Positions 49,780 to 58,761 of a stretch of DNA of 64,000 nt are shown here, one piece after another; the stretch's first letter is position 1, and each line of letters begins with the position of its first letter. Location of the stretch: assembly GCA_964654855.1 (NCBI GenBank), contig CAZZJS010000001.1, positions 310,001 to 374,000 of the forward strand, written 5' to 3'. A model generated the notes under the pieces. It worked only from the letters and a program-made list of their open reading frames with translations, made no database searches and was not told the origin of the DNA. The position numbers were made by a program, and so were the translations under genes. The stretch comes from JALZUV01 sp964654855. Lineage in GTDB: Bacteria; Pseudomonadota; Alphaproteobacteria; Rickettsiales; JALZUV01.

Positions 49780-51549
49780 TTAAACACGCACCTTAACATA
49801 GCGCCCAGGGGCTGCTTCAATTGAGTTTTTAATCTTACGCGCTGGGATTTTCTGTCCACCCTGTGAACGTAACCAAGCCGACCAATCCTCCCACCAAGAG
49901 CCTTCATGCTCTTCGCTTTGCTCAAACCATTCATTCGCATCGGTTGGTAAGTTATCAGCGCTACGCCAGCCATATTTCTTTTTATGGGGTGGATTAACGA
50001 CGCCGCCAATATGACCTGAGCCTGAAAGTACAAAACGGGTTTCACTCTTATAAAGCTGAGTGCTGGCATAGGTGGCGTGCCATGGGGCTATATGATCTTC
50101 TTTAGCTGAAACCATATAGCTTGGCGTGGTAATGCGGCTTGGTTCGATCTTCTCACCTGATAGAGTCAGCTTTCCTTTGGCGAAGCTATTATTCAGATAC
50201 ATCTCGCGCAAATAGAATAGATGCATCTTGGCAGGCATGCGTGTGACATCGCCATTCCAGTAAAGTAGGTCGAAGGAGAGAGGCTTTTTACCCATTAGGT
50301 AGTTATTCACCACGAATGACCAGATGAGGTCTTGCGGGCGCAGCGCGTTGAAGATTGCCGCCATTTCGTTGCCTTCAAGATAGCCGCGTGCTTCTAGTGT
50401 TTCTTCCATCACGCGTAATTGCGCTTCATCTGTGAAGATTTTAAGATCACCCGCTTTTTCAAAATCTACCATCGTGGTGAGAAAACTGGCGGAGGCAATG
50501 CAATCCACTTCGCCTTTAGCTTCTAACCAAGCAAGTAAACAGCTAGTGAGTGTGCCGCCGAGGCAATAACCCGCAATGTGCAATTTCTCTTCCCCCGTAA
50601 TATCAAGTACGGTTTGCACGGCTTCCCATGCGCCAAGCATCAAATAATCATCAAAACTAATGTTCTGGTGGTTCGCATCTGGATTGACCCATGAGATCAT
50701 AAAGATGGTAAAGCCTTGCTCTGTCAGCCATTTTACCAGTGAGTTTTCTGGCTGTAGGTCGAGAATGTAATATTTATTAATCCACGCGGGAGTAATCAAT
50801 AAGGGAGTCTTCTGTACTTTATCCGTTGTGGCTTCATATTGAATGAGCTGCATCAGCTCGTTTTCATAAACGACTTGCCCAAGCGTTGCAGCGATATCCT
50901 TGCCAAGCGCGAAGGCGTCTTTTGGTGCCATAGTGATGCGCCCTTGTTCTAGATCATGCAGTAGATTCTCTAGCCCGGTAATAATGCTTTCGCCGTTAGT
51001 TTCTAAGGCTTGATTTAAAACTTCTGGGTTGCTCCACGGGTAGTTGCTCGGTGAGAGAGCGTCGCGCCATTGTTTGCCATAAAATTCAACGAGGTGCGCA
51101 CTACGATCGTCCAAATTATCATTGGCTTTATCAAGCGTTTGATCAATCCATTTAGAGGCTAATTTATACTGCTCTTTCAGGTTCTCGTAGAAAGGGTTTT
51201 GGCTCCATAAATCACTTCGGAAACGACGGTCTGTTTCCTCTGTTTTATCTTCCTGTGGAGTAGAGGAGAGGAATTGCTGAAACTGTTTCTGCCCTAAAGT
51301 GATAGACTCTGCCCACCAATCGACGCTAGCTTTGGTAATTTCTTCAGGAGATTGCTGTAAGATATTGTTTTGGAATGATAAGAATGCTTTGCTAACTTCC
51401 TGTGATAGCGGCTCGTTTGTTTGTTGATGTACCGAGTTAAAGGATGAGAATTTTTCTAAAACCTGCGGCCAGAGCTGCGCTGCCTTCTCCATATTATGTA
51501 AGAAAGTCTCGCCATTATAATCGTCATCATTTTTCATCGAATTTCTCAT
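49780..51549 (-). CDS. phaC: Poly(3-hydroxyalkanoate) synthase, class I
   Basis: PhaC polymerises hydroxyacyl-CoA into storage polyester granules. The lipase-like box has Cys in place of Ser (HIAGYCLGGTLTS); the other catalytic residues are in the region HIAPWHATYASTQLY and the final His in SGSGHIGGVVNPP. The N-terminal PhaC domain (PDKRFRSDLWSQNPFYENL-like segment RRFRSDLWSQNPFYENLKEQY) is present. The length of 589 fits class I. No phaA, phaB or phasin gene lies nearby. The first of two close ATGs (51549) is preferred because GGTGA lies 6 bases upstream. Confidence 0.93.
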   Translation of the reverse strand: MRNSMKNDDDYNGETFLHNMEKAAQLWPQVLEKFSSFNSVHQQTNEPLSQEVSKAFLSFQNNILQQSPEEITKASVDWWAESITLGQKQFQQFLSSTPQEDKTEETDRRFRSDLWSQNPFYENLKEQYKLASKWIDQTLDKANDNLDDRSAHLVEFYGKQWRDALSPSNYPWSNPEVLNQALETNGESIITGLENLLHDLEQGRITMAPKDAFALGKDIAATLGQVVYENELMQLIQYEATTDKVQKTPLLITPAWINKYYILDLQPENSLVKWLTEQGFTIFMISWVNPDANHQNISFDDYLMLGAWEAVQTVLDITGEEKLHIAGYCLGGTLTSCLLAWLEAKGEVDCIASASFLTTMVDFEKAGDLKIFTDEAQLRVMEETLEARGYLEGNEMAAIFNALRPQDLIWSFVVNNYLMGKKPLSFDLLYWNGDVTRMPAKMHLFYLREMYLNNSFAKGKLTLSGEKIEPSRITTPSYMVSAKEDHIAPWHATYASTQLYKSETRFVLSGSGHIGGVVNPPHKKKYGWRSADNLPTDANEWFEQSEEHEGSWWEDWSAWLRSQGGQKIPARKIKNSIEAAPGRYVKVRV

Positions 51550-51705
51550 TGCGTTTCACCGTTATTGGATTATGGTTCTGTGGCGTATTTACACCGTCGC
51601 GCCGAAGAGGCTACCATAAATTGTAAATTTGTGCATTTCCCTTTTAGGCTGCGGTAAAAATATCGCGAAAGAGCAAGAAAAAGACAAAAATAACAAGGTA
51701 TCGGC

Positions 51706-52758
51706 ATGGCACACTCTCTCAAGTCTCTATTGGTGTTAAGCGTTGCGGCATGTATAGGCCTCTCCGCTTGCAACAAGCTTGGCTATGGTAAGCCGCGCAC
51801 CGCTCCAGAGGGGCAGGCAATATTAGGTCCAAAGCGGATGCCTCAGCTAAATGGCGCTGAGTTGCAGAAGCAGCGCTCTATGCGTGTGCCACAACAGCAA
51901 GCGATGCAGCAGCGCCCGCAAGTGATGCCGATAATGGTGCAACACCCGCCGCAATCAATGGTACCGATGCAGCCACAAATGCAGGCACCTGCACCAGCAG
52001 CGCAGCAAATAGCGCCGCAACAAATAGCACCACAAGTTCCGGCTAATTATCCAGTAACGCCGTATAGTGCTAGCCCGCAAAGTTATCAGCCATCACTACA
52101 GCAAGCACCTGCAGGACAATCTTACATGCAGCAACCGCAGCAACAACCTGCGGCCATACAGCAATCGGCCTATGGCGCGCCTTATGATTACGCACCGGGG
52201 AGTTATAATGCACCTGATTTGGCTCGTACGGTTAGTGTGACAGACTATTACACGCAAGATAGCGCGCAATATTCTCCTGTTGCTACGAATCAAGAGTGGT
52301 ATGCACCTGCTGCTCCTGTAAAAGAGGTTTATGGGAGGCAACTTCCAGTGAGTGCGCCGGGCACTTATAGTGCCGGTTATGGTATGGACGCTGCCTATGG
52401 TCGCTATCAAGTAGAGCCTTTGCCAGTTATGCCGCAAGAACCTTCTTACTATCAGCCGATGACCGCACGCCATGCAGATACTTATCCTGCACGCGACCCA
52501 TACGCTCAGGAAGTGATAGAGCCGCAATATAATAACTTCTATTACGGTGGTGAAGGTATGCCGCAACCACAGCAGCCGTTGCAGCAGCAACCGCAAACAC
52601 AACAAATACAGCAAGTTCCTACGCTAAATCCAGTCTCGCAGGAACGCTATTTGGAGGAAGTTATTCGTCGTCCGCTTGAGGAACCACCAATGCTTGCCAC
52701 AGAAAGCGCTTTGCCAAATCCGAATAGGCACTCAACGCCTTATTATGGCGGCTATTAG
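51706..52758 (+). CDS. Pro/Gln-rich lipoprotein, unknown
   Basis: This 350-residue protein has a signal peptide ending in lipobox LSAC (Cys 23), so it is a lipoprotein. Most of the mature part (60-160 and 285-315) is low-complexity Pro/Gln/Ala sequence such as PAAQQIAPQQIAPQV, with further Tyr/Pro-rich sections. Such disordered linkers are typical of envelope or pilus-assembly lipoproteins. It could also be an adhesive or matrix protein. There is no domain I recognise. The coding DNA contains short tandem CAA/CAG repeats that can vary in length. Confidence 0.6.
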   Translation: MAHSLKSLLVLSVAACIGLSACNKLGYGKPRTAPEGQAILGPKRMPQLNGAELQKQRSMRVPQQQAMQQRPQVMPIMVQHPPQSMVPMQPQMQAPAPAAQQIAPQQIAPQVPANYPVTPYSASPQSYQPSLQQAPAGQSYMQQPQQQPAAIQQSAYGAPYDYAPGSYNAPDLARTVSVTDYYTQDSAQYSPVATNQEWYAPAAPVKEVYGRQLPVSAPGTYSAGYGMDAAYGRYQVEPLPVMPQEPSYYQPMTARHADTYPARDPYAQEVIEPQYNNFYYGGEGMPQPQQPLQQQPQTQQIQQVPTLNPVSQERYLEEVIRRPLEEPPMLATESALPNPNRHSTPYYGGY

Positions 52759-52796
52759 AGCTTGCATCTTTTAACCTAAACTAGCACAACAGAATT

Positions 52797-54011
52797 ATGT
52801 CAGAAGAATTCCCGCGTATCGGGCGTTTGCCGCCCTATGTCTTTGCTGAAGTCAACCGTATGAAAGCGGAAGATCGTGCAGCAGGGAAAGATATTATCGA
52901 CCTCGGTATGGGTAATCCCGATATGCCACCTGCGCCGCATATTATTGCCAAGCTTGCCGAGGTGGCAGCGAATCCACGCGCGCATGGTTATTCTACTTCG
53001 CGGGGTATTCCGGGGCTGCGTAAAGCGCAGGCCGCTTATTACGAGCGTCGCTTCGGGGTAGAACTTGATCCAGAATCGGAAGTGGTAGTGACGATTGGTT
53101 CCAAAGAGGGGTTAGCGAATTTAGCTTCTGCCATTACAGGAGCGGGTGATACAATGTTGGTGCCAAATCCTAGCTATCCAATTCACCCTTATGGGTTTAT
53201 TATTGCGGGAGGTAGTATTCGTCATGTACCCAAAACGGATGATAAACCGCTGATCGAAAAGCTAAAGGATGCGATTAAACATACCTCTCCCAAGCCGAAA
53301 GCGTTGATTTTAAACTATCCATGTAATCCAACGGCTGAGGTGGTGGATTTAGATTTCTACGAAGAGATTGTCGATATTTGTCGTCATCACGGTATCTATA
53401 TTCTTTCCGATCTTGCTTATGCTGAAATCTATTTTGGCGATACGCCGCCGCCCTCTATCTTGCAGGTCAAAGGTGCGCGTGATATCGCGGTTGAATTCAC
53501 CTCATGCAGTAAAACTTACTCAATGGCTGGCTGGCGCATTGGTTTTGCTGTGGGCAACAAAAAACTAGTCGGTGCTCTTACGAAGATTAAGTCCTATCTC
53601 GATTATGGTGCTTTTACGCCGATTCAGGTGGCCGCTGCCGCTGCGCTTAATGGCCCACAAAATTGCGTAGAAGAGGTGCGTGGTGTTTATAAAACCCGCC
53701 GTGATGCTTTAGTCGAAGGGCTTTCATTGGGGGGGTGGGATGTTGATATTCCTGAAGCTACCATGTTCATTTGGGCAAAATTGCCTAAAGCTTATGAGCA
53801 TATTGGGTCAATGGAATTTGCAAAAATTATGCTGAAAGAGGCCGAAGTCGCGGTTGCTCCAGGGGTTGGCTTTGGCGAATATGGCGATGGTCATGTGCGT
53901 ATCGGTATGGTGGAGAATAAACAACGTTTGCGTCAAGCGACACGCAATATTCGTCAGATGCTCGCCCAAGATGCAGAAGCGCTGATTGCAAAATATAAGG
54001 ATGCATCATGA
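52797..54011 (+). CDS. Aminotransferase class I/II (AlaC / LL-diaminopimelate aminotransferase-like)
   Basis: This PLP enzyme of 404 residues has IDLGMGNPDMPPAPHI near the N-terminus, NYPCNPTAEV, and the PLP lysine in CSKTYSMAGWRIGF. In alphaproteobacteria this gene precedes homoserine dehydrogenase; the annotated roles are alanine/valine transaminase or LL-diaminopimelate aminotransferase. Its position with hom suggests amino acid synthesis in the aspartate family. It overlaps hom by four bases (ATGA). Confidence 0.85.
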   Translation: MSEEFPRIGRLPPYVFAEVNRMKAEDRAAGKDIIDLGMGNPDMPPAPHIIAKLAEVAANPRAHGYSTSRGIPGLRKAQAAYYERRFGVELDPESEVVVTIGSKEGLANLASAITGAGDTMLVPNPSYPIHPYGFIIAGGSIRHVPKTDDKPLIEKLKDAIKHTSPKPKALILNYPCNPTAEVVDLDFYEEIVDICRHHGIYILSDLAYAEIYFGDTPPPSILQVKGARDIAVEFTSCSKTYSMAGWRIGFAVGNKKLVGALTKIKSYLDYGAFTPIQVAAAAALNGPQNCVEEVRGVYKTRRDALVEGLSLGGWDVDIPEATMFIWAKLPKAYEHIGSMEFAKIMLKEAEVAVAPGVGFGEYGDGHVRIGMVENKQRLRQATRNIRQMLAQDAEALIAKYKDAS

Positions 54012-55306
54012 GTGACCCATTGAAAATAGGGATTGCAGGCTTGGGAGTCGTAGGCTCCGGCGTCGCAAAGATTTTAATCGAACAGGCGGAATTAATTGCG
54101 GGTCGCGCAGGTCGTGAGATCAAAATCACGCGTGTATCTGCCCGCGATCCGTACAAAACCCGTGATTTCCCCATTGATGGAATCGAATGGGTGGATGATG
54201 CTCGCGAAGTGGCTGGCGCTGATGATGTAGATTTGCTCGTCGAAGCGATTGGTGGTTCAGAAGGTATTGCCAAAGAGGTAGTGGAAATTGCTCTTGGCGC
54301 GGGTAAGCCTGTCGTCACTGCTAACAAGGCACTCCTTGCTGAACATGGTATCGCTCTAGCGGAGTTGGCTGAAGAAAATGGTGTCACACTTGCTTATGAG
54401 GCTGCCGTTGCAGGAGGAATTCCTGTAGTTAAAGCATTACGTGAAGGTTTGGCTGCTAACTATATTGAAAAAGTTGTAGGAATTCTAAATGGAACCTCCA
54501 ACTTTATCCTCACTCACATGCAAAATGAAGGCTCCGAATTTGAAGATGCTTTGGCCGAAGCGAGTCGTCTAGGGTACGCCGAGGCTGACCCTTCTTTCGA
54601 TATTGATGGAATTGATGCGGCGCATAAACTTTCGATCCTTACTGCACTTGCCTTTGGCTGTAAGCCAGATTTCCACAAGGTGCATATTGAGGGTATCCGT
54701 CATATCGCCAAAGAGGATATGAAATTCGCGCAAGAGCTTGGTTATAACATCAAGTTGTTGGGTATCGCGCGTCGTAGAGAGGATGGTCGTGTGGAACAGT
54801 GCGTGCATCCATGTATGCTTTCAGCTTCTTCGCCTATAGGTGTGGATGATGTCTATAATGCTATCGTGATTGAGGGTGATTCAGTTGGTCGTTCAACGCT
54901 TGAAGGGCGCGGTGCAGGTGGTGGTCCAACGGCTTCCTCCGTGATTGCGGATATTATGGATATTGCGCGTGGCGTGAATTATCCCGTTTATAGGCTGCCA
55001 TTAGCGAAGTTAAAAGAGATTGAGTTTGTCTCGATGGATGAACTGAAAAGCGCCTATTACCTACGTCTTTCCGTATTAGATAAGCCGGGTGTGCTTAGCC
55101 AAGTAACACAGATATTTTCTGATAATGATATCTCACTCTGTTCTTTCTTGCAGAAATCTCGCCAGCCAGAGCAAGCCGTACAATTGGTGATGACGACACA
55201 TCAAACGCAGGAATCACATTTACGCAAAGCAATTGATGAAATTAATGCACTCGATTCTGTCGTGGAGAAAATTCATCTCATCCGTATCGAACATTTCGAT
55301 GAGTGA
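54008..55306 (+). CDS. hom: Homoserine dehydrogenase
   Basis: Hom reduces aspartate semialdehyde to homoserine, feeding methionine (metX nearby) and threonine. Features: NAD(P)-binding GIAGLGVVGSGVA, active-site NKALLAEHG and AAVAGGIPVVKAL, GILNGTSNFILT, and Lys/Asp in DPSFDIDGIDAAHKLSIL. A C-terminal ACT domain (about 355-432, LSVLDKPGVLSQVTQIFSDN) suggests feedback control. The usual alphaproteobacterial neighbour glpX, which often separates hom and recJ, is absent here, and recJ starts inside the hom stop (ATGAGTGA). Confidence 0.95.
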   Translation: MSDPLKIGIAGLGVVGSGVAKILIEQAELIAGRAGREIKITRVSARDPYKTRDFPIDGIEWVDDAREVAGADDVDLLVEAIGGSEGIAKEVVEIALGAGKPVVTANKALLAEHGIALAELAEENGVTLAYEAAVAGGIPVVKALREGLAANYIEKVVGILNGTSNFILTHMQNEGSEFEDALAEASRLGYAEADPSFDIDGIDAAHKLSILTALAFGCKPDFHKVHIEGIRHIAKEDMKFAQELGYNIKLLGIARRREDGRVEQCVHPCMLSASSPIGVDDVYNAIVIEGDSVGRSTLEGRGAGGGPTASSVIADIMDIARGVNYPVYRLPLAKLKEIEFVSMDELKSAYYLRLSVLDKPGVLSQVTQIFSDNDISLCSFLQKSRQPEQAVQLVMTTHQTQESHLRKAIDEINALDSVVEKIHLIRIEHFDE

Positions 55307-57080
55307 AAATTGGCTTAGTGGTACAAAATGGCAGCTTCGTCCGAGTGACGAATCCTATGCCCTCGCTGCCGCGCAACGTTATGATATTGCTGAAAGCATT
55401 GGCCGCCTCTGTGAGCAGCGCGGCGTATCATTGGATAATTTAGAGAGCTATCTTGCACCATCGCTGCGTGAGTTGCTGCCAAATCCGATGCATCTAAAGG
55501 GTATGGAGGCGGCAGTCACACGCCTAGCACAGGCTGTTCAAAACGGTGAGATGATCGGTATATTTGGTGATTACGATGTAGATGGTGCGACTTCCTCTGC
55601 CATCATGTTGCGCTATTTGCGTGCTTGTGGGGCAAAAGCCGCCGTGCATATTCCGGATCGTCAAAAGGAAGGCTATGGCCCGAATCTTTACGGCTTTGAA
55701 CGTCTGAAAGAGCAGGATGCTAACCTAATCGTCACCGTTGATACAGGTGCATTGGCGCATAGCGTGTTGGCTGAAGCAGCAGAAAAAGGCTTTGAAGTGA
55801 TCGTGCTGGATCACCATCAAGGCGAACCTGAATTGCCGCAATCCGTCGCCGTCGTGAACCCGAATCGCTTTGATGAGACGACAGAATATACCTATCTTGC
55901 TGCTGTGGGTGTGACTTTCCTCGCCCTTGTTGCACTGAATAAGAATCTGCGTGAAGCGAGTTTCTTTGAGGGTAAGCATGAGCCTGACCTTAAAGGCTTA
56001 CTCGATATTGTTGCGCTTGGTACTGTATGCGATGTAGTCCCGCTTATTGGCCTTAACCGTGCTTTTGTCACGCAAGGCCTCAAAATTATGGCACAAAAGC
56101 ATAATGCGGGCATTAGCTGTTTGCTCTCTGTTGGCGGAGTGGATGAGGCGCCGTCGCCTTATCATCTAGGCTTTGTGATTGGCCCACGTATCAATGCGGG
56201 CGGGCGCGTAGGGCAGGCGGATTTAGGAGTGCGTTTGTTGGTGGAAGAAGATTTCAGCAAGGCGCATGAAATCGCCGAGCAGCTCGATCATTATAATAAA
56301 GAACGCCGCGCTATTGAAGCGCAAGTGCAAGAAGAGGCGATGGCACAAGCTCAAACGCAGGTAGATGCAGGCGAGAACAGTATGCTATTCGCCGTGGCTG
56401 AACATTGGCATGAGGGCGTAATCGGCATTGTTGCTGGGCGTTTGAAAGAGAAGTTTGGTCTGCCTACTGCCGTTATTGCGTTGAATGAGCAGGGTATGGG
56501 TAAAGCCTCCGCTCGTTCGGTCAGCGGAGTGGATATGGGAGGCATGGTGATTGCAGCCCGCCAAGCGGGTCTGTTAGAGGCGGGAGGTGGCCATGCGATG
56601 GCAGCGGGTTTCTCTGTTTCCGCTGAAAAGCGTGACGAGTTTATCGCCTTTGCTCGTACGCGCTTGGCGCCTGCTGTGGCAGAGTATCGGCAACATTATG
56701 TGCGTGAATATAGCGCGGTGATTCCGCTAACTGCTGCCACGATCGACTTTTGTGATTTGATAGAGAAGGTAGGGCCCTTTGGTGCTGGCAACGCCGCTCC
56801 ACGTTTTCGTATTGATGCTGTGCAGTTAGTGAAAGCCGATGTCATTGGCAAAACTGAAGAGCATTTGCGCTTAATGGTGGCGGAACCGCAATCTAATGTA
56901 GGGCGTTCCACGGTGAGCCTAAAAGTGATGAGTTTCGGCACCGCGAAAGAGCAGTTCGGCCAGCAACTTATTGCGGCGAAAGGTAAAACGATCTCGCTTA
57001 TTGGTCGGCTAAAACGTGAGGAATGGCGCGGACGAGTCTCCGTTAGCTTAATGCTTGAGGATGTGTTGGTCGAAACTTAA
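55299..57080 (+). CDS. recJ: Single-stranded-DNA exonuclease RecJ
   Basis: RecJ degrades single-stranded DNA 5' to 3' in recombination and repair. The DHH phosphoesterase motifs are IFGDYDVDGATSSAI, VTVDTGALA, VLDHHQGEPELPQ and VVNPNRFDE; the DHHA1 motif is GGGHAMAAGFSV. The C-terminal OB-like part is present. The length from the ATG at 55299 is 593. Upstream residues in the frame belong to the end of hom and were excluded. It overlaps the convergent mlaF by four bases. Confidence 0.95.
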   Translation: MSENWLSGTKWQLRPSDESYALAAAQRYDIAESIGRLCEQRGVSLDNLESYLAPSLRELLPNPMHLKGMEAAVTRLAQAVQNGEMIGIFGDYDVDGATSSAIMLRYLRACGAKAAVHIPDRQKEGYGPNLYGFERLKEQDANLIVTVDTGALAHSVLAEAAEKGFEVIVLDHHQGEPELPQSVAVVNPNRFDETTEYTYLAAVGVTFLALVALNKNLREASFFEGKHEPDLKGLLDIVALGTVCDVVPLIGLNRAFVTQGLKIMAQKHNAGISCLLSVGGVDEAPSPYHLGFVIGPRINAGGRVGQADLGVRLLVEEDFSKAHEIAEQLDHYNKERRAIEAQVQEEAMAQAQTQVDAGENSMLFAVAEHWHEGVIGIVAGRLKEKFGLPTAVIALNEQGMGKASARSVSGVDMGGMVIAARQAGLLEAGGGHAMAAGFSVSAEKRDEFIAFARTRLAPAVAEYRQHYVREYSAVIPLTAATIDFCDLIEKVGPFGAGNAAPRFRIDAVQLVKADVIGKTEEHLRLMVAEPQSNVGRSTVSLKVMSFGTAKEQFGQQLIAAKGKTISLIGRLKREEWRGRVSVSLMLEDVLVET

Positions 57081-57919
57081 GCTTCTTCAGTATCTTTGTT
57101 CGCTTTATCTTCTGCCAGTTCATCCGCTGTTTCCACGGCTTCATCCATTTTTGCATTATCATCTGTTATCGGGCCATCGGCGCGTCCATGAACGAACTGA
57201 TCCACATACGGGCTCTTGCTGGTATAGACTTCTTTTGCCGCACCTTGCCAGATGATTTCACCTTGATAGAGCATGGCCACTTTATCGGCGATTTTGACCG
57301 CTGATTGCATATCATGCGTGATGGTCATGGTGGTGGAGCCCAGTTCCTTTGTACATTTGACGATTAGGTCGTTAATCACATCGGCCATGATAGGGTCAAG
57401 GCCGGTGGTTGGTTCATCAAAAAAGATGATTTCAGGGTCGCCGCAGATTGCTCGAGCAAGCGCCACACGTTTTTGCATTCCGCCCGAAAGTTCAGCGGGG
57501 AAAGCATCTGCTTCGCGTTCGCTTAAACCCACTTGTTCGAGTTTCTCAACGGCTAATTTATAGGCAGTATCCTTTTCCACTCCGCCATTAAAGAAGGGCG
57601 CGAAGGTAATGTTTTGCCAAACGGGAATTGAATCAAATAAGGCGCCGCCCTGAAAGAGCATGCCGAATTTGCTCATATATTGCATGCGTTTACGGTTGCT
57701 CATGTTATGGGGAGATTCCCCGTCAACCAAGATATTACCGCTCGTTGGTGTCATCAAGCCAAGTACGTTTTTGAGCAAAACAGACTTACCGGAGCCAGAG
57801 CCACCGATAATAACCAGCGATTCACCTTTTGCCACTTCCAAGTTAATGCCTTTAAGCACATCCTTGCTGCCGAATGATTTTTTAACATCGTTAATTTGAA
57901 TCTTAGGAGTCTCGCTCAT
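57077..57919 (-). CDS. mlaF: Phospholipid-transport ABC ATPase (MlaF-like)
   Basis: This ABC ATPase (280 residues from the ATG at 57919) belongs to the Mla/Ttg2 group that moves phospholipids between inner and outer membrane. Walker A is GGSGSGKS, the signature LSGGMQKRVALARAI, and Walker B IIFFDEPTTGLDP. The C-terminal 30 residues are acidic (MDEAVETADELAED). The start overlaps the mlaE stop (ATGA); the longer frame upstream lies in mlaE. No mlaD, mlaC or mlaB gene follows here. Confidence 0.9.
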   Translation of the reverse strand: MSETPKIQINDVKKSFGSKDVLKGINLEVAKGESLVIIGGSGSGKSVLLKNVLGLMTPTSGNILVDGESPHNMSNRKRMQYMSKFGMLFQGGALFDSIPVWQNITFAPFFNGGVEKDTAYKLAVEKLEQVGLSEREADAFPAELSGGMQKRVALARAICGDPEIIFFDEPTTGLDPIMADVINDLIVKCTKELGSTTMTITHDMQSAVKIADKVAMLYQGEIIWQGAAKEVYTSKSPYVDQFVHGRADGPITDDNAKMDEAVETADELAEDKANKDTEEA

Positions 57920-58686
57920 GAGAAGAATAGCTCCGTGACAATATAGTTTGATAAAAGAATCAGCACAGAGGCGGATACTACGGCATTCGTGGTGGCAACA
58001 CCCACACCCTGCGCACCACGGCCTGAGAAGAAACCGTGATAGCAACCCATCAAGGAGATAATAAATCCAAACACAGAGGCTTTAACGAGGCCAGAAATCA
58101 CATCACGTGCCTCCAAAAACTCAAATGTACTGTTGAGGTAAGGGCCTGGTGCGAAGTCAAGTTTGTGGATGCTGACGAGATAACCTCCATACACACCAAT
58201 AACATCCGCTACCAATACAAGTAATGGCAGCATAAGTATCCCTGCGATTAAGCGCGGGAATACGAGATATGCGTGTGGGCTGGTGGATAAGGTCTCCAGC
58301 GCATCAATTTGTTCGGTTACGCGCATGGTGCCGATTTCAGCGGCGAAAGAGGCGCCAATACGGCCTGCTACCATTAATCCCGCTAATACAGGGCCAAGCT
58401 CACGCGTGATGGAAAGTACTACCACCGTTGCAATAGAGCTTTCCGCTGAGAAGCGAGAGAAGCCAGAATAACTCTGTAAGGCCAGCACTGCACCGGTAAA
58501 GATCGCTGTAAGGCCAATCACCGGCAACGAGTAAAAGCCAATCTCCACCATCATGCGCCAAATTTGGCGCCAGTACCATGGCCCACGCAGGCCAGCGAAC
58601 ATACCGCGCCCTGCGAAGAGACTTAAGCGTCCAACGACTTCAAAGAAACTGAGGGCAACCGCGCCAATAGGGATAAATGGGTTCAT
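57916..58686 (-). CDS. mlaE: Phospholipid-transport ABC permease (MlaE-like)
   Basis: This 256-residue integral membrane protein has the MlaE/YrbE domain: ITRELGPVLAGLMVAGRIG, then FAAEIGTMRVTEQIDAL, the most conserved family motif, and KASVFGFIISLMGCYHGFFS at the C-terminus. About five membrane spans. With MlaF it should form the transmembrane motor of a phospholipid transporter. It is divergent from the unknown gene at 58762. Confidence 0.9.
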   Translation of the reverse strand: MNPFIPIGAVALSFFEVVGRLSLFAGRGMFAGLRGPWYWRQIWRMMVEIGFYSLPVIGLTAIFTGAVLALQSYSGFSRFSAESSIATVVVLSITRELGPVLAGLMVAGRIGASFAAEIGTMRVTEQIDALETLSTSPHAYLVFPRLIAGILMLPLLVLVADVIGVYGGYLVSIHKLDFAPGPYLNSTFEFLEARDVISGLVKASVFGFIISLMGCYHGFFSGRGAQGVGVATTNAVVSASVLILLSNYIVTELFFS

Positions 58687-58761
58687 AGTAATTAGATTTT
58701 AACAAATAGTTGCTACCATTAACTCTATGTACAGGCAAGTTTGCAATGTAGCGAAAGTTTA

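Noticed and set aside
52000..52160. Repeats taken as a CRISPR array or minisatellite
   Set aside because: They are short, in-frame codon repeats (Gln, Pro, Ala) within a lipoprotein gene, with no direct repeat-spacer pattern.
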